Below, one piece after another: positions 1 to 5,806 of a DNA stretch of 8,361 nucleotides. The notes under the pieces are model-generated. The model was not told the DNA's origin. It did no database searches and saw only the letters and a list, made by a program, of their open reading frames with translations. Source of the stretch: Devosia equisanguinis. Lineage in GTDB: Bacteria; Pseudomonadota; Alphaproteobacteria; Rhizobiales; Hyphomicrobiaceae. Location of the stretch: NCBI GenBank assembly GCA_945901835.1, contig CAMDMH010000106.1:1-8361 (forward strand). The letters run 5' to 3'. Position 1 is the stretch's first letter, and each line of letters begins with the position of its first letter. A program made the translations under genes and the position numbers.

Positions 1-907
1 GCCGGGCTAGATCCTCGGGAGACGACCCGACCGGCTCCACACCGAGATCTCCGAGCTTCGTCTTGATCGCGGGATCTTCCATCGCTGATCGGAACGCGGT
101 GTGGATGCGCGCGATCACCGGTTCGGGCGTGCCGCGCGGCGCCATCAGCGGATACCACGTCGTGGCGGTGTACCCGGGCAGGCCGGCTTCCACGACGGTG
201 GGAACCTCAGGCAACGCTGCAGTGCGCCGCGTGCCGCTGACGCCGAGCGCACGGAGCTTGCCGGCACGGATATGCGTGGTGGCGCCGGGCACGGTGGGAA
301 TGCCCAGGACGATGCGCCCGGCGATCATGTCGGTCATCCACTGGCCGATGTTGCGGAACGGCACGTGCACGATGTCGATGCCGGCCGTGATGCGGAACAA
401 CTCCATCGCGAGATGGCCCGACGTGCCGACGCCGGTGGAGCCGAAATCGAGTTTGCCCGGCTTGGCCTTCGCGAGCGCGATCACCTCGGTTACGGATTTC
501 GCCTCGAACTCCGTCGGCACGACGAGCACGCCCTGCGTGTCCGCCACGAGCATCACGGGCGCGAGTTCTTCGAGCTTGTAGGGCCGCTTGGGCCGCAGCG
601 AGACGTTCACGGCCAGCACCTGACTGGTCAGCAGCAGGGTGTAGCCGTCGGGTTGAGAGCGTGCGACCGCCTCGGCGGCGAGGTCGCCATCGGCGCCCGG
701 TTTGTTCTCGATGAGCAGCACCTGGCCCCAGGTCTCGCTGATCTTGTTGCCGAGCAGGCGCGAAATGACATCGGCGCTGCCGCCGGCACCGAACGCCAGC
801 ACGAGCTTCACCGGCCGCGTGGGATAGGCCGGCGACTGCGCATGGACAGGTGCTGCCGCAAGAAACAGAGCGGCAGCCCCGGCGAGTGTCAGAGCGAGAT
901 GGAGCAT
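1..907 (-). CDS. Bug/TctC-family tripartite tricarboxylate transporter substrate-binding protein (3' end outside window)
   Basis: This is a periplasmic receptor of the Bug (TctC) family, which binds small carboxylates or related molecules and may hand them to a TctAB membrane pair. The frame is open from the ATG at 907 to the left edge, giving 302 residues; about 20 C-terminal residues are probably missing, since the family is about 320-330 long. A signal peptide is clear: hydrophobic residues 2-20, with probable cleavage at VHA-Q (23/24). The mature part shows the family marks: YPTRPVKLVLAFGAGGSADV (27-46), WGQ (60-62), ENKPGADGDLAA, and QPDGYTLLL near 85-93. The start is supported by GGAGGT at 914-919, six bases upstream. 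It lies 42 bp downstream of the dioxygenase-like gene on the same strand, so the two are probably cotranscribed. The ligand cannot be read from sequence. No tctA or tctB is in the window, so it may be an orphan receptor. Confidence 0.93.
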   Translation of the reverse strand, partial: MLHLALTLAGAAALFLAAAPVHAQSPAYPTRPVKLVLAFGAGGSADVISRLLGNKISETWGQVLLIENKPGADGDLAAEAVARSQPDGYTLLLTSQVLAVNVSLRPKRPYKLEELAPVMLVADTQGVLVVPTEFEAKSVTEVIALAKAKPGKLDFGSTGVGTSGHLAMELFRITAGIDIVHVPFRNIGQWMTDMIAGRIVLGIPTVPGATTHIRAGKLRALGVSGTRRTAALPEVPTVVEAGLPGYTATTWYPLMAPRGTPEPVIARIHTAFRSAMEDPAIKTKLGDLGVEPVGSSPEDLAR

Positions 908-949
908 GAGTCTACCTCCGTGAAGTTTGCGATAGCTGACGGACACAGT

Positions 950-1969
950 CTAAGCCGCTCCGCCGCCGGCCTTCATCTTGTCCCACCACGGGCAGGTGCC
1001 ATGGCTCATCACGTGATTGCCTGGCATCACCTGCAACGGTTCCCGCTGATTTTCGGCCACCGCCATTGCGCGCAGCCGGTGAGCCTCCTCGATGGCGGCC
1101 GGCGACAGCCACGAGCGCTCATGTCCCCACAGGCTCGTACCGTAGTGCATCTCATAGGGCTTCCAGTTCGGCACATCGAGCGTGCGGCCGCCCCAGCCGT
1201 ACTCCATGAAGAAATCCGACGGCGTGTTGGCGTAGAACGACGTCACGTGGTCGTTGGTATGCCGGCCGAGCGATGTCGCGATGCGGCCCGGCTCGGCCAG
1301 AGCGAGATCGTAGAGCTGGCCGACGTCGTCGAGGTAGCACAGCTCCACCATCAGGTGATGGATGCCGTCCTCGGGACTGCCGATCAGCGCGATGCTGTGA
1401 TGGCGCGGATTGACGTGGAAGAAGTAGGCGACGAACGGCTCCAGTGAGAAGTCGGACAGGGCGAACCCCAGGGTCTCCCGGTAGAAACTGATCGCATCGT
1501 CGATCTTCCGCGCGCGCAGGACGACGTGGCCCATGCCGAGCGCGCCGGTTCGGAAGCCCGAGATCGGCCGTCCAGGAACGAACGGGTCGGTCGTCGTTTC
1601 CGCGCCGTGGAAAGCCTCGAGCCGGTTGCCGCTGGGGTCGGCGAAGGCGATGGCGTCCGCGACGCGGCGATGTGCGCAGGCGGCGCGATCCAGGCGTGCG
1701 ACGGGCACGTTTGCCTTCTCGAGCTTGGCTGCGAGCGCGTCGAGGGCTACTGCGTCCGTCACTTCCCAACCGAAGAACTGGGCGCTGTCGCTCGGTGACG
1801 GCTCGCGTCCGTCGGCGATGATGAAGCGCTGCTTGCGATCGTCCATCCGGAAACGGAGGCTCGACGACGACCGCTCGATGAGCTGCAAGCCGAGCCACTT
1901 GGCCCCGTAGTCCGCCCACGTATCGATCTTGTCGGACCTGATGCCGACATAGCCGAGAGCTTCGATCAT
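950..1969 (-). CDS. VOC-family extradiol ring-cleavage dioxygenase-like protein (BphC type)
   Basis: The 339-residue protein has the two-domain vicinal-oxygen-chelate layout of type I extradiol dioxygenases such as 2,3-dihydroxybiphenyl 1,2-dioxygenase: an N-terminal VOC half (about 1-125) and a catalytic C-terminal half (about 143-275). Candidate Fe(II) ligands fall at the expected places: His148 (GMGHVVL), the His pair 204-205 (IHHLMVEL) and Glu256 (FMEYGWGGRT). Second-shell residues are also present: His191 (NPRHHS), His237 and Tyr246 (RHTNDHVTSFY). This predicts an active cytoplasmic enzyme that opens a catechol-like ring, although the substrate is unknown. It is about 40 residues longer than classical BphC because of a C-terminal tail (after about 285). 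I chose the ATG at 1969 over the in-frame ATG at 2029 because GGAAGGAG sits 8 bp upstream and MIEALGYVGI matches the usual family N-terminus. It lies first in a probable two-gene unit with the Bug/TctC receptor downstream. Confidence 0.88.
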   Translation of the reverse strand: MIEALGYVGIRSDKIDTWADYGAKWLGLQLIERSSSSLRFRMDDRKQRFIIADGREPSPSDSAQFFGWEVTDAVALDALAAKLEKANVPVARLDRAACAHRRVADAIAFADPSGNRLEAFHGAETTTDPFVPGRPISGFRTGALGMGHVVLRARKIDDAISFYRETLGFALSDFSLEPFVAYFFHVNPRHHSIALIGSPEDGIHHLMVELCYLDDVGQLYDLALAEPGRIATSLGRHTNDHVTSFYANTPSDFFMEYGWGGRTLDVPNWKPYEMHYGTSLWGHERSWLSPAAIEEAHRLRAMAVAENQREPLQVMPGNHVMSHGTCPWWDKMKAGGGAA

Positions 1970-1977
1970 AGCGGCGG

Positions 1978-1985
1978 CTCCTTCC
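1978..1985 (-). promoter_or_regulatory. Ribosome binding site deciding the start of the VOC dioxygenase-like gene
   Basis: GGAAGGAG reads on the minus strand with eight bases to the ATG at 1969. The longer in-frame start at 2029 would add 20 residues that do not resemble this family. Confidence 0.75.
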
Positions 1986-2102
1986 ATCGATCTCGCCAGC
2001 GTGCGGTTGGCCAGACGTATGAGTTGCAAGAGTCCGATGTTGCACTATGCCGCGTTCAGCGCCAAGCTGGACGCACGTGCCGGCATTGAGGGACGGCAGA
2101 TC

Positions 2103-2109
2103 AGGGGAG
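2103..2109 (+). promoter_or_regulatory. Ribosome binding site deciding the start of the second Bug/TctC gene
   Basis: AGGGGAG precedes the ATG at 2118 by eight bases. It rules against the ATG at 2001, which would put 39 unrelated residues in front of a normal signal peptide. Confidence 0.7.
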
Positions 2110-2117
2110 TAAGAGGC

Positions 2118-3116
2118 ATGTGCATCTGGCACTATTTCCGCGCGGGTTCGGTGGCCGTCGCCGTTGCCGCACTGGCAGCCGCCGTGCTGCCTCAGACCGC
2201 TTCAGGGCAGACCGCTTCGCCGGCCGCTTCGTGGCCCCAGCGCAACGTACGTTTCATCATTCCCTTTGGGCCCGGCTCGGGCGCCGATATCTCCGCGCGC
2301 CTGCTGAGCCCGCGGCTGCAGCAGAAGTGGGGCCAGCCGGTCATCGTCGAGAACAGGCCCGGCGGCGATGCCATGGTCGCAATCAACGCTTTCACAGGCG
2401 CCAACGACGACCACACCTTGCTCTACGGCGCGGTCGCCTCGTTCGTCGCGCATCCTTATCTCTACGACAACCTGTCCTACAGTCGCGAGCGTGACCTGTT
2501 GGCGATTGCGCGTGTCTCCGTGACGGTGATGGCAGTCGGAATTCCCGAAGCGCTGGGGCCGCGGACGCTCAAGGAATTCGTCGCCCATGCCAAGGCCAAT
2601 CCGGGCAAGCTCAACGCCGCTTCCGTGCAGGGGATGTCCGAGATCATCTTCTACGGCTGGATGAAGCGCGAAGGGCTCGACGTGTCGAAGGTGCCGTATC
2701 GCGACATCGTGCAGGCGGTTCCTGACCTGGGCGAGGGCCGCATCCAGATCGTGATGTCGTCGCTCGCCCCGCAATTGCCGCTTGCCGCTGCCAAGAAGGT
2801 GCGCGTTGTCGGCTTGGGCAACCGGCGCACGCCCGTGATCGACGTGCCGACGATCACGGAAGCCGGATTTCCCGCCCTCGATCATGCCGGTCTGATTGGA
2901 CTGTTCGGCCCTCGCGGCATGTCTACTGACCTGCGCAAGCGGATCGCGGCGGACGTCATCGAGGCCGGATCGACCGCCGAGATCACGGAGCGGTTGACCG
3001 GCACGGCGCAGTTGCCCGCCTTCGCCGGTCCCGAAGAGTTCGAGAAGTCGATCGGCCAGATGATCGCGACGCTCGATTCGGCGGCAAGCGCCCTCGAGAT
3101 GAAGCGCAAGCAATGA
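2118..3116 (+). CDS. Bug/TctC-family tripartite tricarboxylate transporter substrate-binding protein
   Basis: This complete 332-residue periplasmic receptor belongs to the same broad family as the gene at the left edge but to a different subclass. A signal peptide covers about residues 1-30 (hydrophobic 10-25, probable cleavage at ASG-Q). The mature protein carries WPQRNVRFIIPFGPGSGADI (39-58), WGQPVIVENRPGGDAMVAI (71-89) and the stretch NDDHTLLYG (96-104), followed by KVPYRDIVQAVPDLGEGRIQ (191-210) and VPTITEAGFPAL (243-254). The GGDAMVAI/NDDHTLL variant replaces the more usual PGAGGNIG/PDGYTLL and, from memory, marks a recognisable subgroup in Bradyrhizobium-like bacteria. The ATG at 2118 is preferred over upstream in-frame starts because AGGGGAG lies eight bases before it and the signal peptide starts there. 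The stop overlaps the next gene by 4 bp, so the two are translationally coupled. The ligand is unknown. Confidence 0.93.
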   Translation: MCIWHYFRAGSVAVAVAALAAAVLPQTASGQTASPAASWPQRNVRFIIPFGPGSGADISARLLSPRLQQKWGQPVIVENRPGGDAMVAINAFTGANDDHTLLYGAVASFVAHPYLYDNLSYSRERDLLAIARVSVTVMAVGIPEALGPRTLKEFVAHAKANPGKLNAASVQGMSEIIFYGWMKREGLDVSKVPYRDIVQAVPDLGEGRIQIVMSSLAPQLPLAAAKKVRVVGLGNRRTPVIDVPTITEAGFPALDHAGLIGLFGPRGMSTDLRKRIAADVIEAGSTAEITERLTGTAQLPAFAGPEEFEKSIGQMIATLDSAASALEMKRKQ

Positions 3117-3718
3117 TGAGCCCCATGGACGAGACGACACTTGATAAGCTCGCGATCCGCGAGACGATCGAGAGCTGGGCGATCTGGCGCGACAGCGGCG
3201 ATTTCGAGCGCCTGCGCACTTGTTTTCACGACGACGGCCGGATGACCGCGACGTGGTTCGCGGGGCCGGCGGACGAATTCGTGGCGCGCGCGCGGGCGTC
3301 GTTCGCCAAAGGCAGTATGAGCAGCCATGTCCTCGGTGCGACCTCGATCGACGTGTCGGGAGCCCGCGCCGTCTCGCAGACACGTATGACGATCACGTCG
3401 CGCGAGGCGATCGAAGGCGCGTTGTACGACTTCACCTGCCAGGGCCGGTTCTACGACCTGTTCGAGAAGCGCAACGGGCGATGGGCGATCGTCGATCGCC
3501 GGCTGGCCTATGAAAAAGATCGCGCCGATCCGGTCTTCGCGGATGAAACGCACGCGTTCGACAGGAAGCTGCTGGAGAGGTTTCCGATCGGCTACCGCTT
3601 CCTGGCCTACGCGCAGACGAAGCGCGGTCTGGACGTGTACCGCGATCTGCCGGGACTTCGCGGACCGGAAGTGGAGGCGCTCTACGCGCGGGGAAAGGCC
3701 TGGCTTGCGGGTATTTGA
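3113..3718 (+). CDS. SnoaL-like / NTF2-family protein
   Basis: The 201-residue cytoplasmic protein has the pattern of the SnoaL/NTF2-like fold (cone-shaped alpha+beta barrel). It opens with a helix (LDKLAIRETIESWAIWRD, 9-27), then the typical DFERLRTCFHDDGRMTATWF (30-49), a strand region around 71-95 (SHVLGATSIDVSGARAVSQT), and a closing strand pair with YDFTCQGRFYDLFEKRNGRW and IVDRR (105-130). Family members include dehydratases, isomerases and ring-hydroxylating dioxygenase small subunits, so the reaction cannot be named. Residues beyond about 135 form a tail longer than the minimal domain. The start is uncertain: ATG at 3113 and 3116 both overlap the TGA of the upstream gene, and the ATG at 3125 is also possible; no strong ribosome binding site is visible, as expected for a coupled start. 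The overlap suggests it acts in the same pathway as the upstream receptor. Confidence 0.85.
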   Translation: MMSPMDETTLDKLAIRETIESWAIWRDSGDFERLRTCFHDDGRMTATWFAGPADEFVARARASFAKGSMSSHVLGATSIDVSGARAVSQTRMTITSREAIEGALYDFTCQGRFYDLFEKRNGRWAIVDRRLAYEKDRADPVFADETHAFDRKLLERFPIGYRFLAYAQTKRGLDVYRDLPGLRGPEVEALYARGKAWLAGI

Positions 3719-3725
3719 ACCGGGG

Positions 3726-3746
3726 CTGTGGACAAGTTGTACACAG
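3726..3746. repeat. 21-bp near-perfect palindrome with DnaA-box-like half sites
   Basis: Ten-base arms flank a single central G at 3736; nine of ten pairs match, the exception being 3731/3741. The half sites read TTGTCCACA (minus strand) and TTGTACACA (plus strand), close to the DnaA box consensus TTATNCACA. It starts 8 bp after the stop of the SnoaL-like gene. The one-base centre makes an RNA hairpin unlikely, so a protein-binding site is the better guess. A chance palindrome is possible. Confidence 0.4.
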
Positions 3747-3751
3747 GCATA

Positions 3752-3794
3752 CCGCCGGAGGCATCGCCAGCGCCCATGACGGCGGCTTTCTTTT
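3752..3794 (+). terminator. Possible Rho-independent terminator of the Bug/TctC-SnoaL unit
   Basis: CCGCCG at 3752-3757 pairs perfectly with CGGCGG at 3780-3785, followed directly by CTTTCTTTT. The stem is GC-only and the T-rich tail is in the right place, 34 bp after the last stop codon. The 22-base loop is longer than usual, which lowers confidence. Confidence 0.5.
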
Positions 3795-3834
3795 GGCATG
3801 AGCATAGGTCTTACCGATTGTCGCGGGTGAGTTG

Positions 3835-3886
3835 TGTCCGTGGTCCACTTGCTCCGCCCTGCGGGGCGGGCTACCATCCACGGACG
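3835..3886 (+). repeat. Two-tier hairpin in the leader of the 155-residue secreted protein gene
   Basis: An outer stem of eight perfect pairs, GTCCGTGG (3836-3843) with CCACGGAC (3878-3885), plus a T-G pair outside it, encloses an inner stem of six perfect GC pairs, CCGCCC (3854-3859) with GGGCGG (3864-3869), closed by a four-base loop. The structure ends about 9 bp before the AGGGGA ribosome binding site (3895-3900) of the downstream gene. No T-run follows, so it does not look like a simple terminator. It could be a leader RNA structure, an operator or a dispersed palindromic repeat. Confidence 0.5.
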
Positions 3887-3906
3887 AAGCTGCGAGGGGA
3901 CGCGAG

Positions 3907-4374
3907 GTGAAATCCGCCGTCGCGACGATGTTGTGGGGACTGGCTACCATCTGGCTCGCTGTTTCGGCAGCAGCGCAGGGGACGCCCACGGCTACCGCAG
4001 GGGGCTGCGCCAAGCAGGAATTCGAGTCGGTGGTCGAGGGGGCTGCCGGTGCTCTGCGCGACCTCAACGCCCGCAACGCCCCGGGCTTCCAGGACAAGCT
4101 GCGCCTGTTGCGCGAGCGCCGTAAATGGACCGCTGAGGAGTTCATGGACAAGGCCGCGCCGTTCGTCCAGGACGAGCGGATCGCGGGCTTGGATCAGCGC
4201 TCCACCGACCTCCTTTCCAAGCTGAACACGATGGGCGAGGCGGGCGCTGCGTCCGATACGCCGGACTGCAAGCTGCTCGAAGATCTTCGGGGAACGATGA
4301 AGTCCCTGATCGACACCCAGATCGAGAAGTGGGCCTACATGTTCGGCAAGATCGAGCGCGGGCTGGTGAATTGA
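3907..4374 (+). CDS. Secreted protein of unknown function, helix-rich, two cysteines
   Basis: I do not recognise this 155-residue protein. It begins with a signal peptide: Lys2, a hydrophobic stretch at 4-22 (VATMLWGLATIWLAVSAAA) and probable cleavage near AAA-Q (23/24). The mature part of about 130 residues looks largely helical, with charged amphipathic stretches at 36-53, 60-90, 95-110 and 120-152. It holds two cysteines, Cys34 and Cys121, which could form a disulfide linking the two ends in the periplasm. The GTG start at 3907 is chosen because AGGGGA lies six bases upstream and the signal peptide begins there; ATG at 3928 (residue 8) is the alternative. It stands alone on the plus strand, behind a structured leader and facing the flavoprotein gene end to end. 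Confidence 0.75.
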   Translation: MKSAVATMLWGLATIWLAVSAAAQGTPTATAGGCAKQEFESVVEGAAGALRDLNARNAPGFQDKLRLLRERRKWTAEEFMDKAAPFVQDERIAGLDQRSTDLLSKLNTMGEAGAASDTPDCKLLEDLRGTMKSLIDTQIEKWAYMFGKIERGLVN

Positions 4375-4417
4375 GCCTGACGGCTGACGGCTATCTTCAA
4401 CGTGTGCCTGAGTCCTT

Positions 4418-4437
4418 TCCGCTTGGTATGAAGCGGA
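4418..4437. repeat. Small perfect hairpin between convergent genes
   Basis: TCCGCTT at 4418-4424 pairs perfectly with AAGCGGA at 4431-4437 across a six-base loop. It lies 44 bp after the stop of the plus-strand secreted protein gene. There is no T-run on the 3' side of either strand, so a role as terminator is only possible, not shown. Confidence 0.35.
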
Positions 4438-4453
4438 GCCGCGCGACCGGCGC

Positions 4454-4563
4454 CGTAGGTTGGGTCAAGGCCACTGGCCGCGACTCAACATTTTCAGGCG
4501 TGCAGTGGATGTTGGGTCGCCCCCGGATCGCGCTATGCGCGTCCGGGGTTGACCCAACCTACG
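4454..4563. repeat. 110-bp palindromic element with 15-bp perfect terminal inverted repeats
   Basis: The ends are exact inverted copies of 15 bp: CGTAGGTTGGGTCAA (4454-4468) and its complement (4549-4563). Inside are two further hairpins. The left one pairs TTGGGTC (4460-4466) with GACTCAA (4482-4488, one G-T pair) around GGCCACTGGCC. The right one pairs GTTGGGTC (4511-4518) with GACCCAAC (4551-4558) around a strong stem, CCCCGGA (4521-4527) with TCCGGGG (4542-4548) and CGCGC with GCGCG. The GTTGGGT word thus recurs three or four times in alternating orientation. There is no coding frame inside. This is the form of a REP/BIME- or MITE-like dispersed repeat; from memory, GTAGGTTGGGT-type palindromes are widespread in proteobacteria. 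Its right end contains the stop codon of the minus-strand flavoprotein gene. It may also act as a two-way terminator between the convergent genes. Confidence 0.8.
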
Positions 4564-5806
4564 TGTAACGCGTTCCCTTTTCCGGTGCACCCCGAAGCCA
4601 CTCGAGCACGCCTTTTCCGGCCGCCGCGCCCGTCGAGAAGCACGCCTGCAAAAGATAGCCACCGGTCGGCGCTTCCCAATCGAGCATTTCGCCGGCGACG
4701 AACACGCCGGAACGGCGCGCCAGCATGAAATCGGGCTGCACCTCGTCGAAAGCGACGCCGCCCGCCGACGAGATCGCGCGGGTGATGGGGGCAACGCCGG
4801 TCAGGCGCAGGGGCAGCGCCTTGATGAGCGCGGCGAGTGCAGTCGGCGTCATCTTTGCCAGAGGGGCCGACGCAGTGTGCGCGTGCTCCTGCAACAGTCC
4901 GATGGCTGCGGGTGAGAGTTGCGCGGCCTTGCGGATGAACGACGAGAACGACTGTTTGCCGGGGCCGGCTTCGAGCGCGCGCTTGATGATCTCGTTGCGG
5001 ACGTCGGGCCTTAGATCGATGGTGATCGTGGTCTCACTCGCCGACAGGATCGCATCGCGAATGCGGCCGGATAGCGCGTAGATCGCGCCGCCTTCGATGC
5101 CTGACGCGGTGAGGATCGCTTCGCCACGGATGGTTTCACTATCGTGCGTGATCGCGATGCGCTTGAGAGGCTCGCCTTGGAAGCGATCCCGCATCACCTG
5201 CGACCACGCTATCAGAAATCCGCAGTTGGACGGCACGAGCGCCGCGACTGCGATGCCGGCCTTTTGCAACGGGGCGACCCAGCCGCCATCGGAGCCGAGC
5301 GCGGGCCAGCTCGCGCCGCCGAGGGCGAGCACCACGGCGTCGGCTACGACGGCAACTTCGCCTTCCGGTGTCTCGAACACGATGTGGCCGGCGTCGTTCC
5401 AGCCGGTCCAGTGGTGGCGGGTGCGCAGTTCAACGCCGCGTTCGCCGATGCGGCGCAGCCAGGCGCGCAACAGCGGCGAGGTCTTCATCGCTATGGGGAA
5501 GACACGGCCGCTGGAGCCGATAAAGGTCGGCTGGCCCAGGTCTTCGCACCATGCTTGCACGGCCGATGGCGGAAACGCCTCGATGGCGGCGCGCAAGGGC
5601 GCGGTACGGCTGCCGTAGCGTGCGAGGAAGGTTTCGAGGTCCTCGCCGTGCGTAAGGTTCAGGCCGCCGCGCCCTGCCATCAGGAACTTGCGCCCGACCG
5701 TGGGCATGCGGTCGTACAACGTGACACGCGCGCAGCCGGCCGCAGAGATGACATCGGCCGCCATCAGTCCCGCGGGACCAGCACCGATGATGGCGACGTG
5801 TTTCAA
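4559..5806 (-). CDS. TIGR03862/HI0933-like NAD(P)/FAD-dependent oxidoreductase (flavoprotein)
   Basis: This 415-residue protein is a BaiN/HI0933-type flavoprotein, closest by memory to the TIGR03862 (PP_4765) subgroup. It has the FAD-binding VAIIGAGPAGL (4-14), the conserved GRKFLMAGRGGLNLTH (38-53), IGSSGRVFPIAMK (96-108), AITRAISSAGGVAFDEV-like sequence (about 340-355) and the C-terminal FAD contact VAGEMLDWEAPTGGYLLQ (370-387). The physiological reaction of this family is unsettled. I prefer the TTG at 5806: its TTGA overlaps the TGA stop of gatA, GGTGG lies five bases upstream, and the protein then starts MKHVAIIG as usual. GTG at 5815 is the alternative. A longer open frame reaches 6097 but lies inside gatA. 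Translation is probably coupled to gatA. The stop TAG (4561-4559) falls within the 110-bp palindromic element, so the last codons after WLRG (403-406) may have been altered by its insertion. Confidence 0.9.
   Translation of the reverse strand: MKHVAIIGAGPAGLMAADVISAAGCARVTLYDRMPTVGRKFLMAGRGGLNLTHGEDLETFLARYGSRTAPLRAAIEAFPPSAVQAWCEDLGQPTFIGSSGRVFPIAMKTSPLLRAWLRRIGERGVELRTRHHWTGWNDAGHIVFETPEGEVAVVADAVVLALGGASWPALGSDGGWVAPLQKAGIAVAALVPSNCGFLIAWSQVMRDRFQGEPLKRIAITHDSETIRGEAILTASGIEGGAIYALSGRIRDAILSASETTITIDLRPDVRNEIIKRALEAGPGKQSFSSFIRKAAQLSPAAIGLLQEHAHTASAPLAKMTPTALAALIKALPLRLTGVAPITRAISSAGGVAFDEVQPDFMLARRSGVFVAGEMLDWEAPTGGYLLQACFSTGAAAGKGVLEWLRGAPEKGTRYT

Larger units (their letters stand above)
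1970..2117. promoter_or_regulatory. Divergent intergenic region, likely holding both promoters
   Basis: The 148 bp separate the start of the minus-strand dioxygenase-like gene from the start of the plus-strand Bug/TctC gene, so both promoters should lie here. I find no convincing -35/-10 pair on either strand. The only repeat I see is a direct GTTGCA at 2023-2028 and 2039-2044, spaced 16 bp start to start; this could be part of an operator or chance. No regulator gene is adjacent. Confidence 0.45.

Noticed and set aside
101..1447. A 448-residue open frame on the plus strand
   Set aside because: It crosses the opposite-strand Bug/TctC and dioxygenase genes, which have clear family motifs and ribosome binding sites. 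Its translation is rich in Arg and His without recognisable domains, as expected for an antisense shadow in GC-rich DNA.
2023..2044. Two GTTGCA words as a sure operator or -35 elements
   Set aside because: No acceptable -10 element lies at standard spacing on either strand, so I only mention them within the divergent region.
2202..3383. A 393-residue open frame on the minus strand
   Set aside because: It lies opposite the second Bug/TctC gene and the SnoaL-like gene and has low-complexity Arg-rich composition with no motif.
3869..3951. 10-bp direct repeat GGCTACCATC at 3869-3878 and 3942-3951
   Set aside because: The second copy is inside coding sequence for the signal peptide, and no target-site or element boundary accompanies it; chance is the simpler explanation.
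4376..4391. Tandem CTGACGG-like repeat just after the secreted protein gene
   Set aside because: Only two short units are present, too few to support a functional repeat.
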